A stretch of 64,000 nucleotides of DNA from Yamagishiella unicocca. Taxonomy: Eukaryota; Chlorophyta; Chlorophyceae; Chlamydomonadales; Volvocaceae. The notes under the pieces were generated by a model that was given only the letters and a program-made list of their open reading frames with translations, was not told where the DNA came from and did no database searches. The translations under genes and the position numbers were made by a program. Location: NCBI GenBank assembly GCA_003116995.1, contig BDSL01000003.1:1426001-1490000 (forward strand). The letters are read 5' to 3'. Shown here piece after piece: positions 1 to 12,000 of the stretch (position 1 is its first letter; each line of letters starts with the position of its first letter).

Positions 1-3000
1 CGTCCCCCCCTCCGGAAGCCGACAACGACAAGGCATCAGCGCCCGGCAATGGCTTCCTCGGGGCAGCAGCAGATGCTCCGGAAGCCGACAGTGGCAAGCC
101 ATCAGCACCCGGCAGTGGCTCCCGGGGGGCAGCAGCAGGCGCCGTTGCAGCGCCACCTGCCGCCGCCGGCAGTCCACCCTCCGCTGACGCCGACGCCGAC
201 GCTGGCTTCGGAGCCGAAGCCGCAGGCCGCGGCGGCAGGGGCACCGCCAATGGGTTGCAGCGGCTGATCGCTGGAAAGCGCCGCTCATCAGCTGCTGCCG
301 CCGCCACCCCTGCGGCCCAGAAGAACGGCGGCGGCAGCAGCCGAGGCGGAGGGCCCCCTGCCGCCGTCAAGCCCCCGGCGCGGACACCAGCGGCGGGGCC
401 GCCTGGAGCCCCGACGCTGGAGCCTACGACCGGCAGCGCCCGCGGCGGCCGCGGCACTGACGCTAGCGGCGGCGGCGGCCGCGGTGGTGCTCATATGACT
501 CCGCAGCAGCGGGACCTCGCCCGCCGTAAGCTCGCGCAGGATTACGGCCGAGCGTCCAAGCTAGAGCCCGCGGCGGCGGCGGCGGCGGCGGCGACAGCCG
601 CTGGCGGTGGCGGCAGTGGCGGCGTCCTCGCTGCTACCACGAAGCTGACCCCCCTGGAGCAGCAGGTCGTGGAGCTCAAGGCGCGGCATCCCGGCACGGT
701 GCTCATCGTGGAGGTACGGCAGTACATACGGCAGCACGGTGACTCACGGATGGTGACGGGGTTACGGTTACGGTCGCCTACTGTCCCCGCGGGCATTTTA
801 CCCCAGTCGTCTCGGACACCTCCACTCCTCTCCCCAGCAGCGCGTCCCCCCCCCGGGGTCCCCCCACTGTCCCCTCCCTGTCGCATAAACGGTTTTTAGG
901 CCACCCCCACCACCACGGGTCTTCCTCGCAACCCCGCCCTCCGAAACCACACCCAGGTGGGCTACAAGATGCGCTTCTTCGGGGAGGACGCGGAGACGGC
1001 CGCCCGGGTGTGCAACCTGTGAGTTTCCCCTGGAGCAGTGGGATTGGGGGGGTCCAGGGGTCAGGCGCGGGGAAGGGGAAGGGGATGGGGCGCGTGGGAG
1101 CAGGTGTAGGTGGGTACAAGGAAGACCCGATGCCCAAGAGACAGATGTAGGTGGGTACAAGGAAGACCCGATGCCCAAGAGACAGATGTAGGTGGGTACA
1201 AGGAAGACCCGATGCCCAAGAGACAGATGTAGGTGGGGGGTGTTGCCGCGCCGTTGGGGCAATGGCGGGGGGTGTTTAATGGTTGCGCAGATTGCCCCTG
1301 AGCTGACAGCCCAGACCCCGCGACACCGCCCGCCCTCCCGGCCTTCCCCTCAGCCCCAGTCGGGTCACACACTCGGTCCCCCTCCACCGTGGGACCAGGG
1401 TGCACGCAATGGCGACCGCAAACGCCTGTCTCTGTCCCGCCTCCGCTCCCAACCTCGTGCCGTCGCCCTCGGCACCCCGCCCCGCCGCTGCCCGCGCCAC
1501 GCCCCCCCCGCCCCTCCTCACGTCCCCCCACGCCCCCCCCCTCCTCACGTCCCCCCACGCCCCCGCCCCTCCTCACGTCCCCCACGCCCCCGCCCCTCCT
1601 CACGTCCCCCCACGCCCCCGCCCCTCCCGCAGCTGGTCCCACATGGACCACAGCTTCCTCACCGCCTCCTTCCCCGTCTACCGGCTGCCGGTGTACGTGC
1701 GGAGGCTGTGCAGGGCGGGGCACCGAGTGGGGGTCGTGCGGCAGGTGTGGTAGGGGCGGCGAGAAGAGCCGGGGGCCCGGGTAGACGCGGCGTAGGGGGG
1801 TTACGGAAGATAACCGTTTACTCGACATGGGAAGTGGAGTGGGTGCATAGCCTTCTGACACCTGCACGTGCGCGGGTGCTTCTCTGGATTGGGGTCGACG
1901 GCCGCAAAATCGGCGTTCGACGACGGCGGGTGCAGTGGAGGAAAAGAAACGAGTGTGTGGGGGGGTGCTATGAGAGGAAGCCCGCAGGTCTATACTGGAA
2001 AGCAAGGTCGATTAGGATGCGTTAAAAAATGGGGGGGGTGCGGGTGCTCCTTCCTTTCGCTGTCCTGGCGGCTTCGTCCCGCCCACATGTTCCCCTCGCC
2101 TCTTGCCCTCTGCAGACCGAGACGGCAGCCATCAAGGCTTCGGGCGCCAACAAGTCGGCGCCCTTCGAGCGCCGGGTCACTGCGCTCTACACTGCGGCGA
2201 CGCTGGAGGCGGGGCGGCGGGCGGATAAGATTGGTGCGCGGCTGGCTGGCTGGGAGGGAGGGAGGGAAGGAGGGAGGTGGATGCAAGGGCGCAAGAAGGG
2301 AGAGAGGGGGGGAAGGCGTTAACAAGTAACCCGCATCCCAGCTCCCGGCCCCCAACCCCAAATTAGTTCACCCCCAAACTTCAAATCAACCGAAGCCATC
2401 TTACCAACCCAACTGTCTATCTAACTGTCATCCCAGCTGCGTACCTAACTAACTCCTTTGCTGACTTCCCACCCGAACTCTCGATTTGAATAAACTCGTT
2501 GCGACCCAACAACCAGAGGACTCACACAACCCAACCTCACCCAACCGTAACCCAGCCCAACCGAACCGTGACCCAACTCCCACCTCCCCAACCGCCACCT
2601 CGACGACTTCCGACCTAACTCTCCAACTCCAAACCCATTTCCACCCGCCAAATACAACTCAACTTGAGCTTCAAACCAAACCAAACCAAACCAGCCACGA
2701 CGACCATCCCAAGGCCCCGCGCACCACCACATGCCGTACAGGCGAGGAGGACGCCCTGGACGAGCTGCAGGACGCCGTACCGCTGCAACCAGGCGCTTCC
2801 GCCAACGTGCTCGTGCTGGCGGAGCTGCCGCCGCCGCCGCCGCCGCAGCAGCCCAAGTCCGCCGGCGCCGCTGGTGTTGCCGCCGGCCAGGAGATGGGCG
2901 CGCTGGGCGTGCTGTGTATGGACGTCGCCGGTGCGTCCGGAGCGGGCGGGGCGACGGGGGGCGGGGGGGATGGCACAAACCAGTCGTGCATCCGTCCGCC

Positions 3001-6000
3001 TTGACAAGGTCTGGGATCACCCAGGGTTAGGCTGTAGCTCGTGAGGAGAGAGTGTTGCCTCCCGCTCCTGCCGCCCCCCCCCCCCCCGTGGAGGGTTCCG
3101 CCGCCCATCCTCCCGTCCCATCCCGTACGGCGCGCTCAGGCGGAGATATCGTGTACGGCGTGTGCGGCGAGGGCGGCGGCAGCGGCGGCGGTGGGCCGGC
3201 GCGCAGCCGGCCGCCGGCGGCCGCAGCCGGCGAGGAGCTGGAGGCGCTGCTCATTGCCACAGCCCCGGTGGAGGTCGTAACCGTGGGCTCGCTGCAGCCT
3301 GCGACCCGGCGGCTACTGCTCAACTACCTCTCCTCCGCGCCCTCATGCCGCCTGGAGCACCTGCCGCCGCCGGCTTGGCCTGGCCTCCAGCCGGGCGGCG
3401 CCCAGACGGACCAACCGCCGCCGCAGCCCTCCAGGGGGGGCAGGAGCGGGAAAGGGGCGGCGGCGGTGACGGCGGCGGGGGGCGCCAGGCGGGGGGCGCG
3501 TGTTTCGGACGCCCCCGAGACGCCGTCCGCAATTGCGGCGGCGGCGGCGGCGGAGGCGGAGGGTAGCCCGGGTGATGTCGGTGGGGCAGCAGCCTGGGGC
3601 GACGTGGCGGCTGACTGCGTGGCAGCTGCGAGGCGGGAGGTGGCGGCGTTCTTCTCCGAAGGTAAGGAGGGCCGTAGTAGTGTTGGGGTTTCGCCGTGGC
3701 TGGCTGCCGTCTAGGGCGCTTCCGTCCAGCACGTCGACCAAACCGTCGCAACAGTCATGTTTAGCATGCTCACAGCCTTTCGTTATACACAGGGAAAGCA
3801 TAAAAGTTGCTGCCAGGTAGGATTGGTGGTTGCAGAGGAGGGCTAGGTGGCACACGGGTATGCTTGGGAGGCAATGCTGTTCCCAGGCCATTTAGTCGCA
3901 GTCACATGACGAAAAGGGGTGCGTCAAACTTTCATTGCTGCATCGGCAAAAGGAAAATATCGATCCTACCAGGGGTCGAACCTGGAATCTTCGGCTTCGT
4001 AGACCGACGCTTTATCCATTAAGCCATAGGACCTATCTGTGGTTTCACAGCTATCAGCTTGGATCGATGTCAGAAGGCGGCGCGGCGTGATAATGAAGAA
4101 TATTTTGGGTGTACGGCACGCAAAAGGGCTTCGCCACCGCCACCTACTCCTTCACCTGGCTGGGTCATCGCCTGCACCTCACCAATGTTTATCTGCCCGC
4201 TAGTAGCTCGGCTTCACGCGCTGCTTTCCTCCAGCAGCACCTGGCGCCTGTGCTGGCGACCAGCACCCCGGGCCAGCATGTCCTAGCCGGCGACTTCAAC
4301 TTCGTCGCTGGCCCGTGGGACAGCAGTGCGGGGTCGGCGCGAGTGGTTCGCGACCGCCCTGCCGCTCGGGTCCTCGCGACAGTGGGCCCGTCGTTGGCTG
4401 ATGTGCATCGTGAGCGCTTCCCCACCAGCACGGATTACACCCACCTCTACTCCGCCCCCTCCCCCGGTGGTTCCCGCATCGACCGCATCTATGTGTCCCG
4501 CTGCCTCCTCCCCTTCGTGGCGGGCTCCGCCATTGAGCTGGGCTCGCCTTCCGACCACCGCGTCCCCTGCATCCAGCTGCTGCCCCGGGTTCCTGCCTCG
4601 CGCGGCCCCGGCCTCCGTCGCACCCGCATGGCCTTCTCTGGCCACCGCGACCTCAAGGATCAGCTGCAGGCCTGGCTCGACGCGGCGTTCGCGGCCATGC
4701 CGGCTGAGGGGGAGCACGCTGCCCTGCTGGCGTGGTGGCCGGGCTTCAAATGGCGGCTGGCGGCGGTGGCGGCGATTTTCAATCGCACCGCTCGCTCTCG
4801 GCGCCTGGCCTCGGGCGCGCAGGTGGAGGCAGCCCGAGCCGCCTTGCGGGCGGTCCACCTTGCGGCCGCGACGCCGTCGGCGGCGCCCGAGGCCGTGGGT
4901 GGTGTGGTGGCCGCCCAGGCTGCCTTGGCGTTGGCCTTGCGTGTGGCGGCGGCGGGCGAGGCCGCCCGGGTACGCGTGGCGTGGGTGCGCGAGGGGGAGC
5001 GCCCGTGCCCCGCACTCACCGCCATGATTCACCCACCGCGGTCGTCCCAGGACATTACCGCGCTGCGCGACGCTGCTGGGCGCCTCGTGACCGACCCGCG
5101 CCAATTGCCCAATGTCGTCGCTTCTTTCTGGGAGCGCATCAGCTGCCTGCCGTCAGGCCTGGACTCGGCGGATCAGCAAGCGGTTCTGGCAGCTGTCGAC
5201 GCCCACTCTACTCCGATCTCGCCCGATCTTCGCCCCGAGTTGGGCTCCATCGCAGTCTCAGCAGCGGAGGTGGCGCGGGCCCTGCAGCAAGCCAAGCCTG
5301 GCACGTCCCCAGGCTGGGACGGAATCCCTGTGGATCTCCTCCGGACCTACAGTGGCTGCTTTGTGCCGGCACTGGCCCGCCTTTTCACTGCTATCGGCCA
5401 TCTGCGCGCCGTCCCGACGGGTTTCCTGAAGGGTGTTATATCCGTCCTTTACAAGGGCCATGATGCGGACCGGGCGGCGGCCGGCGCCTACCGCCCCATC
5501 ACCCTGCTCTGTACTGATTACCGCATTCTGGCGAAGGTCCTCGCCAACCGCCTCAGCCCTGGCCTTTCCGCCGCCATCCCCCTCGAGCAGTCCGCCTTCC
5601 TCCCCGGCCGCTCCATTGGCGCCAACACCCGCTTCCTTCGCTGCCTCCCCCCCCTCCTACACCAGCAGCAACGGAGTGCTCTCATCGCCTTCTTGGATTT
5701 CGCCAAAGCTTACGACACCATTGACCGCTCCTTCCTCTTTGCTGTCATGGAGCGCATGGGTGTTGGGGCCGGTTTCCTGGGATGGACGCAGCTCCTGTTG
5801 GGCCGTACAGTGGCCATGGCGTCCGTCAACGGCTACATCTCCCGCTCTGTCCCTATCCGGGCCGGCGTCCGGCAGGGCTGTCCCCTTGCCCCGCTCCTCT
5901 ACCTCTTCGTGGCCCACGCCCTCCTCTGCTGGCTGAAGCGGCACGGTGTTGGCGTGCCGCTGGCCCCGGCGGACCCGGCCAGCCTGGTTACCGGCGTGCA

Positions 6001-9000
6001 GTTTGCTGATGATGCCCAAGTCGCGCTCCCAGATGCAGCTGCAGTACCGCCATTTATCGCCCTCATGGCGGCGTTTGCCCGCGCCTCTGGCCAGCACCTG
6101 AATCCCTCCAAGGTCGAGCTGCTGTGGGCTGGTCGCCAGGTGGCGCCGGCGCCCGCCGCCCCGGCTGCCGTCCTTGCCGCTGCGGTGGCGGCCGTCGCCG
6201 CCCCTGCCGCCGCGTGGACCGCTGCGGGCGGTGCCGCCGCTTCACCCGCCGCCCCGAGCGCCGCGGCTGCCGAGGCGCCGGTGGAGGCCGCCCCGGCAGG
6301 CGCTGGCGCCGCCGCCGTACCTCCTGACGCCCCGGCCGCCGCCGCTGCTGCCGCTGCGCCGGTGGCTGCCGCCCTGGCCGCCGCTGCTGCTGCCCCGCAG
6401 GCGGCTGCCGCCCCGGCCGCCGCGGCTGCCGTGGCGCCGGCGGCTGCCGTCCTGGTCGCAGTGGCCGCCGAGGCGCTGGCGACCGCCGGTTCGGCTGCCG
6501 CCGGTAGTCCTCCTGGGGCGGCCGCGGGTGCCGCGGCCACCACGGTGCTGACGACCGCAGCCCCGGCCGCCGCTGGCGCCGCCGCAGCGTCTCCCACGAT
6601 TCCTGACGCCCCAGCCGTCGCGGCTGTCACTGCCGCCCCCACTGCCCCGGCCGCCCCAGCCGCTCCAGCCGTCCCAGCCGCCCCTGCTGGCGCCGCCAGC
6701 TCCCCCGTCGCCCGTCACCCGCCTCGCCTGGCGCGCCCACCAGGGCTGGCTCGCCGCGGTCGTCGGCGTCGTGGCCGCGGTGCTGCAGCTGTCGTGGTCG
6801 TGGGCGCCCTCGCCGCAGCCGCTGGCGCCCTGGCCGCCCCGGGTCCCTCCACATCGCCGTCCCTTGCCGCCACCGCTCCCGGGGTGCCTCGCCCCTCCCC
6901 TTCTCCCCCGCCCCCTGCCCTCGCTGGCCTTCGGATCGTGCCCGCTGCGGTGGCGCTGGGCATCCCCTTCACCAATCCGCCTGCCGCCCCCGTCCTCGAT
7001 TGGGCGTCACGGATGTCGGAGGCCCGCCGCCGTCTCCAAAAGATCTCCCGCATGGCCCTGTCGATGTTCGGCCGTGCCACTGCGGCTGCAGCTTATGCTC
7101 TCCATATGGCGACGTACCACATGGAGCACTCGGGGCTGCCGCCGGCGGAGGTCCTTGCTGGCATCATGGCCCTTGTCGCAAAGCTGGTGGATCGGGAGCT
7201 AGGCCCTGATGACGCCCAGCGCCGTTTCACTGGTGTCCCCCTCCGCCTGCTCTCCGGTCATCCCACCATCGGCGGCTTCGGTGTACTGCCCCTTCGGCTG
7301 CATGTCCTCAGCCGGCATGCCAAGTGGAGCCTGACGGTCGCCCGCTCCGCGCTGCAGCCCCCGGCTGCCCGCGCGCCGTGGATCCGGATTGCGGTCTCCT
7401 TCCTCTCTACCCTCCACCCTGCCTTCCGCCCGCTGGCCGTCACCACAGCTCGCCCGGATGGCCCGTGGCTCGGCGCCCCCTTCAGCTTGCCCCCGGACAT
7501 CCACCGGCTTGCCACGAGCCTCGGTCACCTCCCCCCCCTGTCTGACGTCGCGGACCCCCCCCTGGAGCCGGGCGTCTGGTGCTTCAACGCGCCGCTGTGG
7601 GGCAACCCGCTCCTGCCCAACGCGGGGGCGCCGGGCCGGCGGCCGGGGTTGGAGGCTATCCATGGCCCCCTCACCATGTGCCGCCGCCTGCTGACCGTCG
7701 GCGACGCCGTCCGGGTGCAGGACGCTATGACCGCGTTTGAGGTGGAGCGCGCCCATGCCCTGGCGACGACGCCGGGCATGGCCATCTTCAGCCGGCTGGC
7801 TGAGCGCTGGACGACGCTCGTACGGCACGAGCTGGCGCCCTCCGAGCTGGCCATGGGTGCGCTCCAAGATCGCATCGCGGCGCGGGCTGCGGTGGCCGCT
7901 CTCCTTTCTGACATCTCGCCCGCATGGCTCGCTGCTGCTCGCCTGGCGCCCGATGGCCCCGCCCCGCCGTCGCCTGACGAGGTGGATGCTCTCCTCCTTG
8001 CTCGCCTGGGGTGGCGGCTGGGTGTGGACGCCGTGCTGCCCCTCACCTCCTTCACCGTCAAGCTGGGCACCCTGCTCCAGGCGGCGGAACTGGAGCGCCC
8101 CAGGCAGGCCTGTCATGCGGCGTATGTGCGGGAGGCGCTCGGGCTGTCCCCTGCTGTGGCTGCCACGCCCGAGGCGGCCCTTGTGGCGTTACGCGCGGTA
8201 TGGCGGCGGTTGTGGAAGCGTCTTAAGTGGGAGCCGCGGTGGAAGGAGGTCCTCTGGCGGCTGGCGGTTGACGGGGTGCCCATGCCGGGCTCCTCTCACC
8301 TCCCGCTGGTCCCACCCGAACCGTGTGCTTGCGGCTGTTACCCCGCTGCAGCGGGTGTGGCCGAGTCGCCGCGCTTGCATCACTTTTGGTCTTGCCCCCT
8401 CGTCCGCCCGCTCTGGGATGAACTGGAAGTCTGCTGTGGGTGCGGGGTCACGCGTGAGCATGTGTGGTTGTGTGTGTCGCCGGATCCGACCACTGTGCTG
8501 CAGTGTGTGTGGGATGTGGTGGCGTTGGCGGCGCTCAACGCGATGGAGTGGGCGCGCCGGTACATACACTCTCATCGGCTCTCCGGCACCACCCTCCCTG
8601 CTGCTATACGTTCTGGCCTCCTTGCTAAGTTCTGGGCCTTGCTGCGGGACTTTGCGGGCTTGGGTTTGCCCCGCAAGGACTGGGGTGACGTGGGGGTGGA
8701 CCACCCATTTTTGTTCGTAACCGGGGGTCGGCTCATGTGCGCCGTGCCGCCCTAGCTAGCCTGCCTTGGCTGCTGTTTGTTCTTTCGTTCTTTCTTTCCT
8801 GGTGCCACCTTTGCTGGTTCGAGATACGAGTGGTGCGGGTGATGGGCAGGTGAGCCAATGGGGGCTTTTGTGGTGGTTTTGACGCGTAAGGGTGGCCTGC
8901 ATGGGGCCGTGTCCTGCCGTCGCTTGTGCTGACTTTGCATGATGCTGTTTGCCTGCTGTTGCCCGTACCCGACCTTGGTTCCGTGTCTCTTCCGCAGTGC

Positions 9001-12000
9001 TTTCCCGCCGGGATAAGGGCGGGTGCCGCCTGTCGTGCGGCCACTGTAACGCGGTCTCTCTCTCGCTTACCCGCCGGGATAAGGGCGGGTGCCGCCTGTC
9101 GTGCGGCCACTGTAACGCGGTCTCTCTCGCTTACGGTGGGCCTTTTTTTGCCGCTGCAAGCATTTGCCGTGGATGCTAAACCCGGAAAAGCGAGGCAAGC
9201 GCAGTAATGGCCAGCAGGTAGAGTTGTCGCGAGGAGGAAATGCAAGAGACACGCACACGTGGGACGAGTTATCAAGGAAATGCGACAGTGATGGCCACCA
9301 ACTCCTCCTTTGGTGTGGTTTTCAGCGGACCAGCACACCCCGCCGTATCACCCGGGTGCCAGGTTACTCTGGCGCAGCCTTTGCAGTGGGCCGGGAGTTT
9401 GCTGGGTTTTTTTCACCAGATCTTGCAGTTCAAATTCGGTGGCCACTTGCTGGTGGGCCCTGCGCGCTGTTACTGGTCTCGGAGCTCATGCTCTGACTGA
9501 GCTCCGAGCTCACGCTCTATTTGCAGAAATGCATTCGGTAGTGCCGCACAGCCGCCTTCGAGAGCCCGTGACTTCGCGAAAAGCTGCTGATACCCCCCCG
9601 CCCCGCGCCGATGGGCCTATGCACCTGCTACACTTCCCACGGCGAGTAACCGGCTCTTTCATGTCATTTTAAGCGCCAGCTATCCTGCCCATATCGTTTG
9701 ACCGGTTTTTACGCCAACCCCGCTTCTTGCCGCCTCCCTTCTTCCACCGCCCCAAACTGGCCCCGACGACACAGCCCAAGATGGCCCGACCTCGGAGGGG
9801 CCAGGATCCCAGCTGTCCGCCGCCGCCGCCGCCGCCGCCGCGGCGCTCCGCCGCTTCATTTCGGAGCTACCTCCTGCAGTCGTGCTCGCCACCTGGGGCG
9901 CACTTCGCCACTTGCAGCCCTTTGGCCTCACCGCAGTGCTGCGCGTCGGCCGCTGCTGGCGGCCGCTCAGCTGCCGTACACCGCCGCCGCCGACCGCAGC
10001 GTCGCCGGCGGCGGCGGCGGCGGCGGCGCCGCCGCCGCCTTCACCGCTCCTGCAGGAGATGGCCCTGGGGGCCAACGCGCTAAGGCAGCTGGAGATTGTG
10101 TCAGCGGCAGAGGCGGGAGATGATGGCGGCGGCGGCGGCGGCAGCGCGGGCACGCTGCTGCGGCTCATGGATCGGACGCATACTGCGTTCGGCTCTCGGC
10201 TGCTGCGGCGGTGGCTGGTGCGGCCGCTGTGCCGGCGGGAACTCATCCTGCGGCGGCAGGAGGCGGTTTCGGAGCTGCTGGAGGCGGGTGAGTTGGGGAG
10301 GTTGGGTGTGTGTGTCTCACGGCGTGGGCAGGGCCTATCCTTGGGGCTGTAGCGCTGTGCATGACAGCAGGTCGATGGGCTTGGTTTTGGATCTTGGTTC
10401 TGGATTATTGCTCGTCCCTCGTCATTGTCAGTTGTGAAACCCGTCCGTGCGTCCTTTTTTCCACTTGCCCTGCCACCACCCTGCAAAAAGGACACCCCTG
10501 CGCCCCCCCTTTTCCGATGCGCAGCTCAAAGTGGTGCGACGCCGCTCTGCCTGGTGGGCAAGGTGAGGCGTGCTGCCGCGCTGCTGCTGCTGGGGGGTTG
10601 TAGAAATGAACGGGTTACTGGGTGTGTGTGTATGTGTGTATATGTGTGCAAAAGGAGATTCGCTGCTTGGCGTGGTAGCGAGACGACCCGGTTACACAAC
10701 ATTTGAAACGGAGGGCAGAAACTGGCCGGCAAATAGCTTCGTCGCTGCTCAGGGGGGGGAAGGTGTGAGGGCGGGAGCAGCAGCAGGGGAGGTGCGAGGG
10801 CGGGAGCAGCAGCAGGGGAGGTACGAGGGCGGGAGCAGCAGCAGGGGAGGCCCGGTGTACGCAAGGGCGCTGCGCACCTCCTTCCCCGGGCCGCCGCCGC
10901 GCGGCGCCGCCGCCGCAGACCCACTCACTTTGCTACCCTGGACCGCCCCACGGGTCACGTGCTTCCTTTCGCCCCTGGACACCCGTCACCTCGCCCAACC
11001 AATGGGCGCGCCGCTCCGCTGGAGCACCTCCCCCGCCGCCCTCGGTTTGTCGGCCGTGGATCCGTGGATCCGTGGATCCGTGGATCCGTGGATCCTCTTT
11101 ACAAAATCCCGGCAATGTGCACCCATACCCACCGGTACACTCACCTCAGCGCCGGCGCCTCGTATCCTCAACCCAGTTCTCCAGCGTGCATCCCAAAACG
11201 TCTGTCCTAGTCTTCTAAACGGTTTTTTCTCGCATCCACGGGTCTTCCTCGAAACCCCCCGGCAGGCCCTCTCCCGGCTGACGGATGTTGAGCGGGGTGT
11301 CACCCGGGCCCTACACGGCACCGCGTCGCCGTCGGAGTTCGTGGCTACGGTGCGGGCGCTGCAGCAGGTGGGGTGGTGGTAGGAGGGTGGCGGGAAAACC
11401 GTTGACACGGTTGGCGGGAGGGGCGGGAGGAGGGAGGAGGCACCCACACCTCTTATCTGCCTGCTGGCTACCTTACAGTAGCTGGGCCTGCGGGCCTGCT
11501 TCCCCAGTCCTCCCCGCTACCTACTGCGGCCACCGCCTGACATGTGTGTCACGGTCACTTGTCACTGATCAAACGAAAGCAGCAGAGGAAATGACGGCTT
11601 CCGGTCCCTGGTCGCGCTGCCCAAGTGCCACAGCACTCCGCAAGTGCCACAACACTCCGCAGCAAGCAAGTGCTAGCCTGCCAGCACCATCGGTAGCCGC
11701 GTGTGCGGCCAGCCCCCCCTTCAACCTATACGCAACTTCAGCGGCCGACAGAGGCTCCCTTCGATTAAAGGACTGACCCCCACCCCAACCAACACGCAGC
11801 TCCGAACCGACATAGGCCTGCCGCCACTGACGGACCCGCCGGAGGAGCTGCCGTACGACGACATCCCGCGCCCCGCCGACGCCGACGCCGATGGCGACGC
11901 CGACGCTGGCCTTGCCTCCCTGGAGCGGCACGTGCGGTCGCCGCTGCTGCGTCAGCTGCTGCGGCAGGTCGGCAGTAGCAACCTGGCGGCGGCGCTGGCG

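Larger units (their letters stand above)
4109..9190 (+). mobile_element. 5'-truncated LINE (non-LTR retrotransposon) in MSH3 intron 6
   Basis: This is an L1/Zepp-like non-LTR element in the same orientation as MSH3, inside intron 3662-9774. It comprises one long intact frame (4109-8755), a pyrimidine-rich stretch after the stop, and two 66-bp tandem units in the 3' region. The endonuclease domain starts partway through, which is the usual result of 5' truncation during target-primed reverse transcription. I could not define the ends exactly: the 5' junction is near 4090-4130, the 3' end near 9180-9200, and no convincing target-site duplication or poly(A) tail was found. The uninterrupted frame suggests a recent insertion. 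Exon phase on both sides of the intron still matches, so MSH3 is probably not broken. Confidence 0.

Noticed and set aside
240..290. [10 protein letters not shown] as a PCNA-interacting box of MSH3
   Set aside because: It has a Gln and spacing reminiscent of the motif but lacks the two aromatic residues.
5899..6642. Long antisense Ala-rich frame opposite the LINE
   Set aside because: It mirrors the sense Ala/Pro tract; GC-rich third positions keep the other strand open. No domain.
4090..9200. Target-site duplication around the LINE
   Set aside because: I compared the flanks by eye and found no convincing matching pair, so none is claimed.
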